From NCBI RefSeq assembly GCF_000695625.1, contig NZ_JMQI01000028.1, forward strand, positions 310,001 through 374,000: a stretch of DNA of 64,000 bases, read 5' to 3'. Both the position numbers and the translations under genes were made by a program. This DNA comes from Amycolatopsis rifamycinica. GTDB lineage: Bacteria; Actinomycetota; Actinomycetes; Mycobacteriales; Pseudonocardiaceae. Below, piece by piece: positions 11,549 through 20,822 of the stretch (position 1 is its first letter; every line of letters begins with the position of its first letter). The notes below the pieces were generated by a model. The model was not told the origin of the DNA, ran no database searches, and worked only from the letters and a program-made list of their open reading frames with translations.

Positions 11549-12808
11549 ATGACACCTTCACAACCAGTCCGCAAGCTCGTCCCGTCATCTGTCCAGAGCG
11601 CCGACGGTGAACTCCCGTTCGTGCTCCGATCGGTCCGCGCCGACCCGAACACGTTGCAGCGCATGAAAGACGACCAAGTCGTCGGTCTGATCCGCGATAC
11701 CGACGCGGAGATCTCGAAGCTGCAAGCCTTGCAGCTGAGAGCGATCGCGGATCTGAGCGTGCGCCGGAGACGGGCGCCCAGCGCGTCGTCGGAAGTCGCA
11801 CTGGCCTTGTCCATAACGGAACACCGCGCCAGTGCGATCGTTTCTGCGGCCAACGCCCTAATAGCCCGTCTCCCCCGCATGCTGAACCTGATGGACGACG
11901 GCCGGCTCGACCTCTATCGCGTCATGAAGGTCACCGACGCGACGGCATGGCTTTCGGGGGAACACGCTCGCGTCGTCGACGCGACGCTCGAGGACCGGGT
12001 TCCGGGCCGGAACGCGACCCAAGTTCGCCGAGCCGCGACTTACGCGGCCGCACAGGTCGATCCTGAGGGTGCTGCGCTTCGCACGGAGCGAAAGCTCGTC
12101 GAGCGGCGCGTCACCGTGCACCACCAGGACAGCGGAGTGAGCCATCTGTCGGTCAACAGCGCGCCGACCGAGAAGGCCACCGCCGCCTATGCCCGCGTCG
12201 ACCAGGCCGCCCGGGCGTTGAAGACGCCGGACGAACCCCGAACGCTGGATCAGCTCCGGGCGGACGTGGCCATTGATCTGCTGCTCAGCGGCACCGGTGG
12301 CCCGAGCGAACGCACCGAGGTCTTCCTGCACATCGACCTGGCCACCTACCTTGGCCTCAACCAGACCCCCGCCGCGCTGGCGGGTCGCGGACCCATCGCG
12401 GCTGCCCTCGCTCGCCACATCATCGGCGGGCCTGACACGACGCTGCGCCGGGTTCTCACCGACCCGCGGACCGGTCATGCGGTCGAGCTGTCTCCGACGC
12501 GTTACTCGGTCGAGACGAACGAGTTCATCCGGGTTCGGGACCAGGAGTGCCGACAGCCCGGATGCAGCCGCCCCGCACAGAGATGCGGGATCGAAGCGAC
12601 TCGCATGAAGGGCGCGGCGGACCAGGCCGTCACGTTCTGCTCGCGGCACAGCAAGCTGCGAGGACAGCCTGGGTGGGACTACGAAGTCACCTCGGACGGC
12701 ACCCTCAACGTCGCGACGCCGTCAGGACAGGTGCTTTCGACAACACCACCGTCGATGCACCCCGTCCGCCGACGGGCGAACCGGCTGTGGAAGAAGCCAC
12801 GGAAGTGA
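11549..12808 (+). CDS. DUF222/13E12-type HNH protein with altered active site
   Basis: A 419-residue member of the DUF222-HNH (13E12 repeat) family, which is multi-copy in actinobacteria and of unknown role. The DUF222 part spans about residues 30-300; the C-terminal zinc site CRQPGCSRPAQRC (C334 to C346) is kept. Where the family normally has a Asp-His pair that starts the catalytic HNH motif, this protein has E349-A350 (GIEATRMKG), and the later His-rich part is CSRHSKLRG. I expect weak or no nuclease activity. The frame stays open upstream to 11399, but that extension would run through the palindrome at 11478-11503, so I use 11549 (11513 is an alternative). Confidence 0.8.
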   Translation: MTPSQPVRKLVPSSVQSADGELPFVLRSVRADPNTLQRMKDDQVVGLIRDTDAEISKLQALQLRAIADLSVRRRRAPSASSEVALALSITEHRASAIVSAANALIARLPRMLNLMDDGRLDLYRVMKVTDATAWLSGEHARVVDATLEDRVPGRNATQVRRAATYAAAQVDPEGAALRTERKLVERRVTVHHQDSGVSHLSVNSAPTEKATAAYARVDQAARALKTPDEPRTLDQLRADVAIDLLLSGTGGPSERTEVFLHIDLATYLGLNQTPAALAGRGPIAAALARHIIGGPDTTLRRVLTDPRTGHAVELSPTRYSVETNEFIRVRDQECRQPGCSRPAQRCGIEATRMKGAADQAVTFCSRHSKLRGQPGWDYEVTSDGTLNVATPSGQVLSTTPPSMHPVRRRANRLWKKPRK

Positions 12809-12815
12809 CCGATGA

Positions 12816-13907
12816 TCAGCGGGTGCCCGAGATCTTCGCGCTGCCGAGAACGACGTCCCCGCCCTCGGAATCGGGGCGGTAGAGAACGACGACCTGACCA
12901 GGAGCGACTCCGCGCAGCGGCTCACGCAAGTGCACCGTCATGGTGTCGTCGTCCACCTCGGCGACCGCGTCCACGATGCCCCCGTGGGCCCTGACCTGGA
13001 CCACGCATTCGGTGGGTTCGGTCAACGGCCGGCCACTGGGCCAGATCGCCCGGTCGGCCTCGATCACCTTGACGCCGAGCCCGGCCACGGAGCCGACCTT
13101 GACGGAGCCCGACACCGGTTCGAGCGACAGGACGTACCGAGGACGGCCATCCGGTGCCGGGGCGTCGATGCCGAGGCCCTTGCGCTGGCCGACCGTGAAC
13201 CCGTGAACCCCGGTGTGCCGGCCGAGGACCGCGCCCGTTTCCGCGTCGACGAGTTCGCCGGGACGCTGCCCCAGCCGGTTCTCCAGGAACTTCTTGGTGT
13301 CGCCGTCCGGGATGAAGCAGATGTCGTGACTGTCCGGCTTGTTGGCAACGGACAGGCCTCGTCGCTCCGCCTCGGCACGCACCTGGGTCTTCCAGGAGCC
13401 GCCCAGGGGGAACATGGCGTGGCTGAGCTGCTCCGGAGTCAGCGAGGCGAGGACGTACGACTGGTCCTTGCCGCTGTCCGCGCTACGACGCAACTCAGGC
13501 ACACCGTCCACCACGGAGAGGCGCGCGTAGTGGCCTGTCGCGACCGCGTCGAATCCGAGCGCCATCGCCTTCTCGAGCAGCGCCTCGAACTTGATCTTCT
13601 CGTTGCAGGTGACACACGGATTCGGGGTGCGTCCGGCAGCGTATTCGCCGACGAAGGTTTCGACGACCTCTTCAGTGAATCGCTCGGCGAAGTCCCAGAT
13701 GTAGAAGGGGATTCCGAGGATGTCAGCGGCCCGCCGGGCGTCGTGCGAGTCTTCGATCGTGCAACACCCGCGCGAGCCGGTCCGCAAGGTCCCCGGCTTG
13801 GCCGACAGGGCCAGGTGCACACCGACGACGTCGTGCCCGGCGTCCACCGCGCGCGCCGCGGCGACCGCCGAGTCCACTCCTCCGCTCATCGCGGCCAAAA
13901 CCCGCAT
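12816..13907 (-). CDS. mnmA: tRNA-specific 2-thiouridylase MnmA
   Basis: MnmA adenylates and thiolates U34 of Lys, Glu and Gln tRNAs. The 363-residue protein begins [20 protein letters not shown], containing the PP-loop ATPase motif SGGVDS. The two catalytic cysteines sit in [15 protein letters not shown] and in [12 protein letters not shown]. The C-terminal beta-barrel ends [12 protein letters not shown] 13907 is chosen because it gives the canonical N-terminus; the frame is open further upstream. It lies 4 nt downstream of the cysteine desulfurase gene, which presumably supplies the sulfur. Convergent with the HNH gene, 7 nt apart. Confidence 0.97.
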   Translation of the reverse strand: MRVLAAMSGGVDSAVAAARAVDAGHDVVGVHLALSAKPGTLRTGSRGCCTIEDSHDARRAADILGIPFYIWDFAERFTEEVVETFVGEYAAGRTPNPCVTCNEKIKFEALLEKAMALGFDAVATGHYARLSVVDGVPELRRSADSGKDQSYVLASLTPEQLSHAMFPLGGSWKTQVRAEAERRGLSVANKPDSHDICFIPDGDTKKFLENRLGQRPGELVDAETGAVLGRHTGVHGFTVGQRKGLGIDAPAPDGRPRYVLSLEPVSGSVKVGSVAGLGVKVIEADRAIWPSGRPLTEPTECVVQVRAHGGIVDAVAEVDDDTMTVHLREPLRGVAPGQVVVLYRPDSEGGDVVLGSAKISGTR

Positions 13908-13911
13908 TGCC

Positions 13912-15108
13912 TTACACCTCTTGCTTCTGGGTCTGCTTGCGCATTCCGGCGAGGCCGGCCTGCCGGGCGCGCATGACGACGCCACCGATCTCCGCAGCCA
14001 CGGCCTCGACGTCCGCTGCAGTGGATGTGTGGCCGAGGGAGAAACGAAGGGAACCGCGAGCCGCCGCCGGATCGGCCCCCATGGCGAGCAAAACGTGGCT
14101 CGGCTGAGCAACGCCTGCAGTGCACGCAGATCCCGTCGAGCATTCGATGCCCTTGGCGTCGAGCAGCATCAACAGGCTGTCGCCGGCACATCCGGGGAAG
14201 GTGAAGTGGGCATGGCTCGGCAGTCGCTGGCCCTCTCCACCGTTGAGCACGGCGTCGGGTACCTCGCGTCGGACGGCCTCGACGAGGCCGTCTCGGAGTT
14301 CCTCGACGCGCTTCGCGTATTCGGCTCGGCCCCCGACGCTGATTCGCACCGCAGCCGCGAAGCCCACGATCGCCGGGACGTCCAGCGTGCCGGAGCGGAC
14401 ATTGCGCTCCTGACCTCCACCGTGCAGCAGGGGTGCGCAAGGTACGTCGCGGCCGAGCAGAAGCGCGCCCACGCCGAATGGACCACCGAGTTTGTGCCCG
14501 GTCAAGGTGAGCGCAGCGACGCCGCTGGCGGCGAAGTCGACCGGAGCAGCGCCGACAGCCTGCACCGCGTCGGTGTGGAACGGGATATCGAACTCGGCGC
14601 AGACGGCCGCCAGCTCGGCGATCGGGTTGATCGTGCCGACCTCGTTGTTCGCCCACATCACGGTGGCCAACGCCACGGTCTCGGGGGCCTCGGCGATGGC
14701 GGCCCGGAGTACATCAGGTTGCACTCGCCCCTGGCTGTCCACGTCGAGCAGAGTGACCTCGGCGTCGCTGTGAGCCTCGAGCCATTCGACGGTGTCGAGC
14801 ACGGCGTGGTGCTCCGCGGCGCCGCACAGGATGCGGCGGCGCTGCTCCTGCTCGCCGCGGCGAGCCCAGTAGATGCCCTTGATCGCGAGATTGTCGCTCT
14901 CGGTTCCCCCACCGGTGAAGATCACCTCGGAGGGCCGGGCGCCCAGTGCCTCGGCGATGGTTTCGCGGGCTTCCTCGACCATCCGGCGAGCCCGGCGGCC
15001 CGAAGAGTGCAGCGCCGAGGCGTTGCCCACGGTGGACAGCGCCTCGGTCATCGCCGCTATGGCTTCGGGCAACATCGGAGTGGTCGCCGCGTGGTCGAGA
15101 TAGGTCAT
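13912..15108 (-). CDS. iscS: Cysteine desulfurase (IscS/NifS type)
   Basis: This PLP enzyme takes sulfur from cysteine and passes it as a persulfide. The 398-residue protein shows [11 protein letters not shown] at the N-terminus, the PLP lysine K206 ([14 protein letters not shown]), the pyridine-stacking HH pair ([10 protein letters not shown]) and the mobile catalytic C329 ([10 protein letters not shown]). The gene lies directly upstream of mnmA (4 nt gap), matching the Rv3025c-Rv3024c pair, so tRNA thiolation is the likely main job; supply to Fe-S assembly is also possible. Confidence 0.96.
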   Translation of the reverse strand: MTYLDHAATTPMLPEAIAAMTEALSTVGNASALHSSGRRARRMVEEARETIAEALGARPSEVIFTGGGTESDNLAIKGIYWARRGEQEQRRRILCGAAEHHAVLDTVEWLEAHSDAEVTLLDVDSQGRVQPDVLRAAIAEAPETVALATVMWANNEVGTINPIAELAAVCAEFDIPFHTDAVQAVGAAPVDFAASGVAALTLTGHKLGGPFGVGALLLGRDVPCAPLLHGGGQERNVRSGTLDVPAIVGFAAAVRISVGGRAEYAKRVEELRDGLVEAVRREVPDAVLNGGEGQRLPSHAHFTFPGCAGDSLLMLLDAKGIECSTGSACTAGVAQPSHVLLAMGADPAAARGSLRFSLGHTSTAADVEAVAAEIGGVVMRARQAGLAGMRKQTQKQEV

Positions 15109-15172
15109 CGCTGTTCCAGGGTAGTCCGCTCCAGCGCGTGACGAAGCCCACCCTGGTCGTCGAAGTGGGCTG

Positions 15173-16540
15173 TCACACCTTTGACGGCCACCGCCCGGTC
15201 AGCCGGACACCCGTCATCGCCAGCGCCACCGAGGCCACGGTGAGCAGGGCCATCGCCGGCGACGGGTCGAGAACCGAGCCGACCACACCGAGCAGGACGC
15301 CGCCCAGGCCGATGAGCAGGGCGCAGCCGACCCAGTCGGCGAGCTGAACCGCCGAGGTGTTGAATCCGCGCTCGCCTTCGGGCGAGTAGCGGAGCAGGAG
15401 GACGGAAATCGCGGGCATGGCGATCCCCATGCCCGCGCCGCCGACCGCGCATGCCACAAACGCGACCCATCCGGGGAACCAGGGCTGCGAGACCAGACCG
15501 AAGCCGACCAGGCCCGTCGCGACCAGCCAGAACCCGGTGCGCAGCGATGCCTCCCGCGACCACTCGAGGTATCGGCCTTGCACGGCCGACGCCGCGGACC
15601 AGCCCAATGCCGTGATCGTCAGTGGCAGGCCGGCAAGGGCGGGGCTGTAGCCGTGGACCGCGCTCATCGTCAGCGGGAGGTACGCCTCCATCCCCGCGTA
15701 GGCACCGGCGATCAGGGCACGGGACGCAACGACCGTCGGCAGGCCCGGACGAGAGGTCAACGTCCCGGCCGGCAGCAGCGTCCTCAGTGCGTAGACCAAA
15801 GCGACCAGCCCGACAGTGCCGTAGCCGAGCGCGACGAGCGACTGGTGCTGGGCTGCCCACGTCAACGCCGCGACGCCGAGCGCCGCGATGATCGCCTGAG
15901 GCACGCTTGCCCGCCGGCCGCCTGTGGCGGGTTCGTGCGCGGGCAAGCGCCGGACGACCACGACCAGCATGAGCACGCCGACAGCCAGGAACGGGACCAA
16001 ACCGAGGAAGACCCAGCGCCAGCCGACGCTGACCGTCACGATCCCGGCCACCGAAGGCCCGATGACTGCCGGCAGGACCCAGGCGGCAGCGTTCGCGGCG
16101 TAGATGACCGGACGTTCGTGGTCGGTGAAGGTCAGCGCGATCAGGAGCGAGACCGACACGAGGAGCAGTCCCGAGCCGAAGCCCTGCAGCGCGCGGCCCA
16201 GCAGGAGCATTGGCATTCCGCTCGCCGTCCCCGCGACCACGAGGCCGGCCGCGAACAGCGCGGGCCCGGCGAGCAGCGCCGGTGCCGGGCCGCGGCGGTC
16301 GCCGATCCGGCCCGAAAGCACCGTCGCGACCACGCTCGAGATCAGGAAAAACGTGAAAGGCCACGAGTAGAGCGACTGCCCGTGGAGGTCGGCGACGAGG
16401 GTGGGCATCGCCGTCGCCACGCCCATGCTCTCGAACGCGACCAACGTGACCACGAGCAGCAGCGCGATCGTGGTCAGCCGGTGGTCCGCACTCCAAAGCA
16501 CACTTCGGCGAGGGGGTGCGGAGTCGATCGTCGAGGCCAT
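15173..16540 (-). CDS. MFS transporter, multidrug efflux type
   Basis: A 455-residue integral membrane protein with 12-14 predicted helices. The N-terminal half contains the first helix [21 protein letters not shown], the loop motif [14 protein letters not shown], and [20 protein letters not shown] in the fourth to fifth helix, as in the EmrB/QacA-like drug exporters. The substrate is unknown. I use ATG 16540 ([13 protein letters not shown]); the open frame continues upstream without membrane character. It lies 64 nt upstream of iscS, on the same strand, and 44 nt downstream of the LuxR-type regulator gene, which could control it. Confidence 0.87.
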   Translation of the reverse strand: MASTIDSAPPRRSVLWSADHRLTTIALLLVVTLVAFESMGVATAMPTLVADLHGQSLYSWPFTFFLISSVVATVLSGRIGDRRGPAPALLAGPALFAAGLVVAGTASGMPMLLLGRALQGFGSGLLLVSVSLLIALTFTDHERPVIYAANAAAWVLPAVIGPSVAGIVTVSVGWRWVFLGLVPFLAVGVLMLVVVVRRLPAHEPATGGRRASVPQAIIAALGVAALTWAAQHQSLVALGYGTVGLVALVYALRTLLPAGTLTSRPGLPTVVASRALIAGAYAGMEAYLPLTMSAVHGYSPALAGLPLTITALGWSAASAVQGRYLEWSREASLRTGFWLVATGLVGFGLVSQPWFPGWVAFVACAVGGAGMGIAMPAISVLLLRYSPEGERGFNTSAVQLADWVGCALLIGLGGVLLGVVGSVLDPSPAMALLTVASVALAMTGVRLTGRWPSKV

Positions 16541-16584
16541 GATCACCAGCGTGCAACCTCCACCCCGCTGGAAGTCAAGGTCAT

Positions 16585-17868
16585 TCAAGCGGAGCGGTGC
16601 GCCACCGGTTCGAGCGGCAGGTCGCGGGCCAGCGCCGCCGCCTCGCCGCGGGAACTCACGTCCAGCTTGTCGAGGATGTTGCGGACATGGAACTTCACCG
16701 TGTGCTCGCTGAGCTGCAGTTGTTCGGCGATCTGCCGATTGCGCAGGCCCTGGGAGATGCCCGTCAGGACCTCCAGTTCGCGCGGGTTGAGCCGGTCGAT
16801 CGGACGTAGCTCCGGCGGCTCGGCCACGCCGAGCGGGAGGACCGCGGTGACCGTCGTGCCCCAGCCCGGCACGGCGTCGACCTCCCAGTGGCCGCCCGGG
16901 GCCGTGAGCCGCTCGGTCAGGCCTCGGGGCGGGATCGCGTCGGCGACTTCGGGGCAGTCGTCGCGGACGGTGATCCGCAGCACCGATCCGTCCGTGCGCC
17001 ACGACGCCCTCAAGCGCGTGGTCGTGGGACGGTCCAAGGCGGCGAGCACCAGGCCGCGGGTCAGCGTCCGTGCCGTGTGGGCGATGTCCTGCGGGAGGGC
17101 CGCGTCGCCGACCGGGTCAGCGAGGTCGATGTCGACCTCGGTGTGCCGGACCAGGTCGGCCAGCTGGGTCCTGAGGGCGGCGAATGCCGCGTCCGCCTGC
17201 TCCGCCGAGAGGGCTTGGTCGCGGTCGACGACGCCTTTGAGCTCCAGGAGCGCGTCGGCGGCGAGGTCGACCGCGGTGCGGCGGGCGACGGCGTCGGAGA
17301 GCCGGCCGGAGCGAAGAACCGACAGGAGCGTGACCAGGGTCGCCGCGTGCGTCTGGCCGAGGTCGGTGATCGCCTGGGCGCGTGCGGAGGCCGCGGCGAG
17401 GCTGCCGGCCAGGACGTCCGGGCCCGGGTCCGTCGCCCGCTGGCCCGCGTCGGTGCTGACGATGTGCCACAGCCGGGCCGCCAGTTCCAGCTCGGCGGAC
17501 GGCGGCTCCGCGGCCTCAGGCACCACCGCGATCACCGCGCCCCGGCCGACGGCCGGCGTCGAAGCGAGCAGCACCAGCCGGCGCTCGACGCCACCGAGCA
17601 CGCCGTCGGTCACCAGGGCCTTGCCCGGCTCGCTGCGGTCGACCAGGCGCTGCATCTCGACGCTCGTCACGGCCTGCGCGATGCCCTCGTCGCCGATGGC
17701 CTTGAGCGGGCTGCGGGGACAGTCGCCCGTCTGCATCGCCGCCGCGCGGTGCGGGATCAGTCTGCCCAGCTCGGCGGTGAACCGGCTGAGCAGCTGGGGC
17801 CGCGGGGCCGACAAGAGCCGTTCGACGACGTCCAGCACGTGTCGCGGATCCGACCAGGAAGCGTCCAT
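16585..17868 (-). CDS. LuxR-family regulator fused to GAF-like and ATPase-like domains
   Basis: A 427-residue protein. The C-terminus is a clear NarL/LuxR helix-turn-helix (LNPRELEVLTGISQGLRNRQIAEQLQ, then SEHTVKFHVRNILDKL). The preceding part resembles a histidine-kinase ATP-binding domain (VLRITVRDDCPEVAD, then GGHWEVDAVPGWGTTVTAVLPLG) and the N-terminus looks GAF-like. There is no receiver domain, so it would join sensor and output in one chain; the kinase N-box asparagine is not evident, so ATP binding is doubtful. The start is ATG 17868, three codons after an in-frame TTG. Divergent from the oxidoreductase at 18024 and upstream of the MFS gene. Confidence 0.8.
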   Translation of the reverse strand: MDASWSDPRHVLDVVERLLSAPRPQLLSRFTAELGRLIPHRAAAMQTGDCPRSPLKAIGDEGIAQAVTSVEMQRLVDRSEPGKALVTDGVLGGVERRLVLLASTPAVGRGAVIAVVPEAAEPPSAELELAARLWHIVSTDAGQRATDPGPDVLAGSLAAASARAQAITDLGQTHAATLVTLLSVLRSGRLSDAVARRTAVDLAADALLELKGVVDRDQALSAEQADAAFAALRTQLADLVRHTEVDIDLADPVGDAALPQDIAHTARTLTRGLVLAALDRPTTTRLRASWRTDGSVLRITVRDDCPEVADAIPPRGLTERLTAPGGHWEVDAVPGWGTTVTAVLPLGVAEPPELRPIDRLNPRELEVLTGISQGLRNRQIAEQLQLSEHTVKFHVRNILDKLDVSSRGEAAALARDLPLEPVAHRSA

Positions 17869-18023
17869 GGCCACCAAGGTAGGCGCGACCGGACTCCGGC
17901 GACCTGCTCATCCGGCTAGTGAACACTGCTCGTCCGGGCGGTTCGGCGCCGCCGCCGGGCGAGTTGACTTCCGGGGGAGGACATTCGAACCGAAGGTCAC
18001 GAACCAAGGAGCGAGAAACCACC

Positions 18024-18926
18024 ATGCGAGCGATCACCTTCTCCGCATACGGCGGGCCGGAAGTTCTGCAGCTGTCCGACGTCCCGGCGCCCGAGCCGGG
18101 CCCGGGGCAGGTGCGGCTGGCCGTCCGGGCCGCCGGGGTCAACCCGATCGACTGGAAGATCCGCAACGGCGCCATGCAGCAGAACTTTCAGGTCCCGCTC
18201 CCGCACATCCCCGGCCTCGAGGTCGCCGGCGTCGTCGACGCTGTCGGGGAGGGCGTGGACTTCGCCGTCGGCGACGAGGTGTTCGGCTGGTCGGAGACCG
18301 GTGCGTACGCCGAGTACGCGCTCGCGAAGACGATCGCGCCGAAGCCCGCGAGCCTTTCCTGGGCGGACGCCGCCGCGTTGCCGGTCGCCGGCGAGACCGC
18401 TCTTCGCGTCCTCGGGCTGCTCGGAGTCCGCGAGGGCGAGACGCTGCTGCTCCACGGCGCCAGCGGCACGGTCGGGCGCTTCGCCGCCCAGGTCGCCGTC
18501 GCGCAGGGGGTGACCGTCATCGGGACCGGGGGAAGCCGGAGCCTCGACGACCTCAAGTCGCTGGGCGTCGTGCCCGTCCTCTACGGCGACGGCTGGGTGG
18601 AGCGGGTTCGCGAGGTGACGTCCGGGCCGGTGGACGCCGTGTTCGACGCCGCCGGGCACGGGGTGCTGCCGGGGTCCGTCGAACTGCGGGGCACCAAGGA
18701 CCGGATCGTCACCATCGCCGATGCGGCCGCGTTCGAGCTGGGGATCCCGTTCTCCAGCGGGGGCGAGCAGACCCGTGAGGTCCTCACCGGGATCGCCGGC
18801 TGGGTGACCGACCGCGGGGTCGGCATCGCGCAGGGCAGGAGCTATCCGCTGGCCGAGGCGGCCGCGGCGCAGGTCGAGAGCGAGGGCGGGCACCCTGGCG
18901 GAAAACTGACCATCGCCGTCAGCTGA
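18024..18926 (+). CDS. NADP-dependent quinone-oxidoreductase-like MDR protein
   Basis: A 300-residue zinc-free medium-chain dehydrogenase/reductase. It begins MRAITFSAYGGPEVLQLSDV, typical of quinone oxidoreductases, and has the nucleotide-binding motif LLLHGASGTVGRFAAQVAV around residues 149-167; there are no zinc-ligand cysteines. It probably reduces quinones or enals with NADPH. An AAGGAGCGAGAAACCACC ribosome site precedes ATG 18024, which fixes the start. It is divergent from the LuxR-type regulator, a likely control partner. Confidence 0.88.
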   Translation: MRAITFSAYGGPEVLQLSDVPAPEPGPGQVRLAVRAAGVNPIDWKIRNGAMQQNFQVPLPHIPGLEVAGVVDAVGEGVDFAVGDEVFGWSETGAYAEYALAKTIAPKPASLSWADAAALPVAGETALRVLGLLGVREGETLLLHGASGTVGRFAAQVAVAQGVTVIGTGGSRSLDDLKSLGVVPVLYGDGWVERVREVTSGPVDAVFDAAGHGVLPGSVELRGTKDRIVTIADAAAFELGIPFSSGGEQTREVLTGIAGWVTDRGVGIAQGRSYPLAEAAAAQVESEGGHPGGKLTIAVS

Positions 18927-18998
18927 CCATCGGGGACCCGGCCACCGCGGCATGTCCCAATCCGGGCCTGTCGCCGGATCGCGGCGACAGGGCCCGGA

Positions 18999-19883
18999 TC
19001 ACTTCGCGGGAGGCGAAGCCAGTGGGGCCGTCTGGCGGCGCGGCGTCCGGCGGCGCCGCTGCGCCGGGATCTGCACCGTGCCCAGCGCGGAATGGACCGC
19101 CGACTCGGCGAGGGCGGCCAGTTCACGGCGGGTTTCCGCACGGCCAGGGGCGATTTCCGGGCAGATGTGGATTTCGAGCACCAGGCCGCGCAGAGCCGCG
19201 ACCCGGCGCAGGGACGCGATCAGCGACTCCGGCCCGATGAACGCCGGGCGGCTGGTCTCGCGGCCGTCGGCGAGGCGGTACCGCAACGCGATCGGGCGCA
19301 CCGGGACGCCGCCGTCGATGGCCGCCTGGAACGTCGCCGTCGTGAAGCGGCCCGAAGCCAGGCCGCACCACGTCGTGCCCTCCGGCGTCACGCTGACCAG
19401 CGAGCCCGTCCGGAGTGCGTCGGCCAGCGACGCCATCGTGGCGGGCAACGTCGTGAGCCGCTCGCGGTCGAGGAAGATGCTGCCGCCGCGGCGGACCAGG
19501 CCGCCGAGCACCGGCCAGCCCGCGATCTCCTTCTTGGCCAGCGCGCGCATCGGCCGCATGGCGTTGATCGCGACGATGTCCAGCCAGGAGATGTGGTTGT
19601 TGACCACCAGCGCGCCACGGCCGGCGGGCGCGGTCAGGAAGTCGCCGCCGCCCCGGATGTCCAGCCGGACGCCGAACGCTCGCAGCATGCCGCGGAAGAT
19701 CAGCTGGAGCAGGCGCTCCCGGCCCGGCGCGACCAGCAGCAAGGGCGCCGACGCCAGCGCCGCGAGGACGACCGAGATCGCCGCCGCGAAGCGCAGGACC
19801 CGGCGGGGGAAACCGACCACCGGGTCGTCGGAGGTGAGGCAGCCGTCGCCGCACGGCGACGCCGGCATCCAGGCGTGGCTCAT
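18999..19883 (-). CDS. 1-acyl-glycerol-3-phosphate acyltransferase-like protein (PlsC/OlsA family)
   Basis: A 294-residue acyltransferase. The NHxxxxD motif is present as NHISWLD (residues about 95-101), a later GGSIFLDRER block and the substrate-binding VTPEGTTWCG are also normal. A hydrophobic N-terminal segment (AAAISVVLAALASAPLLLVA) anchors it in the membrane. The start ATG overlaps the end of the upstream N-acyltransferase gene by 4 nt. In ornithine-lipid makers such a PlsC-like partner is OlsA, which adds the second acyl chain to lyso-ornithine lipid. The pair corresponds by position to Rv3026c-Rv3027c. The ornithine-lipid role is an inference. Confidence 0.85.
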   Translation of the reverse strand: MSHAWMPASPCGDGCLTSDDPVVGFPRRVLRFAAAISVVLAALASAPLLLVAPGRERLLQLIFRGMLRAFGVRLDIRGGGDFLTAPAGRGALVVNNHISWLDIVAINAMRPMRALAKKEIAGWPVLGGLVRRGGSIFLDRERLTTLPATMASLADALRTGSLVSVTPEGTTWCGLASGRFTTATFQAAIDGGVPVRPIALRYRLADGRETSRPAFIGPESLIASLRRVAALRGLVLEIHICPEIAPGRAETRRELAALAESAVHSALGTVQIPAQRRRRTPRRQTAPLASPPAK

Positions 19884-20662
19884 CCCTGGGCCCCGAGGAA
19901 GAACTTGAGGTACCGCTCGTCGACGTTCTGCAGGTCCAGCAGGACGAAGAAGTCCGCGACGCCGAAGTCGACGTCCAGCGCGGGCGGCCCGCACACCTTG
20001 GCGCCGAGCCGGACGTACCCCTTGATCAACGGCGGCAGCGCGGAACGCGCCGGGCGCTCGATGCCCGAGGCGTCCCACGGGATCAGCGGCGCGACGCGCG
20101 TGGCCTCGTCGGAGTAGTGCTTGGCGCGCAGGATGTCCCACACGCCGGCGGCGAAGGAGCCGTCGTCCACCAGCGGGACGGACGCGCAGCCGGCGAGGTA
20201 GCGGTGGCCGGAGAGCAGCATGTAGCGGGCGATGCCGGCCCAGACCAGGCTCACGACGGCGCCGCTGCGGTGGTCCGGGTGCACGCACGACCGGCCGGTT
20301 TCGACCAGCGACGGTCGCAGGCCTTCGATTGCCTTCAGGTCGAACTCGCTGTCGGCGTAGAGCTTCCCGGCTTGGACGGCGCGTTCCGGCGGCAGCATGC
20401 GGTAGCAGCCGACGATGTCGCCCGTGTTGTCGTCGCGGACCACCAGGTGGTCGCAGAACTCGTCGAACTCGTCGACGTCGAGACCGGGCCGCGGGGAGTG
20501 GAGGCGCGCACCCATTTCCTCGGCGAAAACCCGGTGACGCAGTTTCTGCGCCGCGACCACTTCGTCGTTCGCGTGCGCGACGAGAAGCGAGTACCGGGGA
20601 GCGTCGGCGGGGAGCTTCGCACCCGCCTGATCAGTGCTGACGAGGAGCTGTGACGTCGTCAT
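19880..20662 (-). CDS. GNAT-fold N-acyltransferase, OlsB-like
   Basis: A 260-residue protein of the hemolysin/OlsB acyltransferase group. Typical blocks are AQKLRHRVFAEEMGARL (residues about 39-55), DEFCDHLVVRD, GCYRMLPPERA, and RSCVHPDHRSGAVVSLVWAG, ending in YVRLGAKVCGPPALDVDFGVADFFVLLDL. OlsB N-acylates ornithine in ornithine-lipid synthesis; related proteins acylate other amines. ATG 20662 is preferred to an in-frame TTG two codons upstream. It is translationally coupled to the PlsC-like gene downstream, which strengthens a two-step acyl lipid role. Confidence 0.83.
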   Translation of the reverse strand: MTTSQLLVSTDQAGAKLPADAPRYSLLVAHANDEVVAAQKLRHRVFAEEMGARLHSPRPGLDVDEFDEFCDHLVVRDDNTGDIVGCYRMLPPERAVQAGKLYADSEFDLKAIEGLRPSLVETGRSCVHPDHRSGAVVSLVWAGIARYMLLSGHRYLAGCASVPLVDDGSFAAGVWDILRAKHYSDEATRVAPLIPWDASGIERPARSALPPLIKGYVRLGAKVCGPPALDVDFGVADFFVLLDLQNVDERYLKFFLGAQG

Positions 20663-20775
20663 GGTCAAGGTGTACCTGCGCGGAGGGAGCCGCGGAGAGT
20701 GCCATCCGATGACTGGTTAGTGCATGTTCGGTGAATGGCGGGTTCTCAGGCTCTTCTCAGGTCCCGAAACACGCA

Positions 20776-20808
20776 AAGGGCCTCCCGGGGTCGACCCGGG
20801 AGGCCCTT
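20776..20808 (-). terminator. Strong hairpin terminator of etfBA
   Basis: Perfect 14-bp arms (AAGGGCCTCCCGGG and CCCGGGAGGCCCTT) enclose a 5-nt loop, 14 nt after the etfA stop on the minus strand. The outer A-T pairs give a short T run on the minus strand. Confidence 0.9.
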
Positions 20809-20822
20809 CGACGAGGCTGGGA

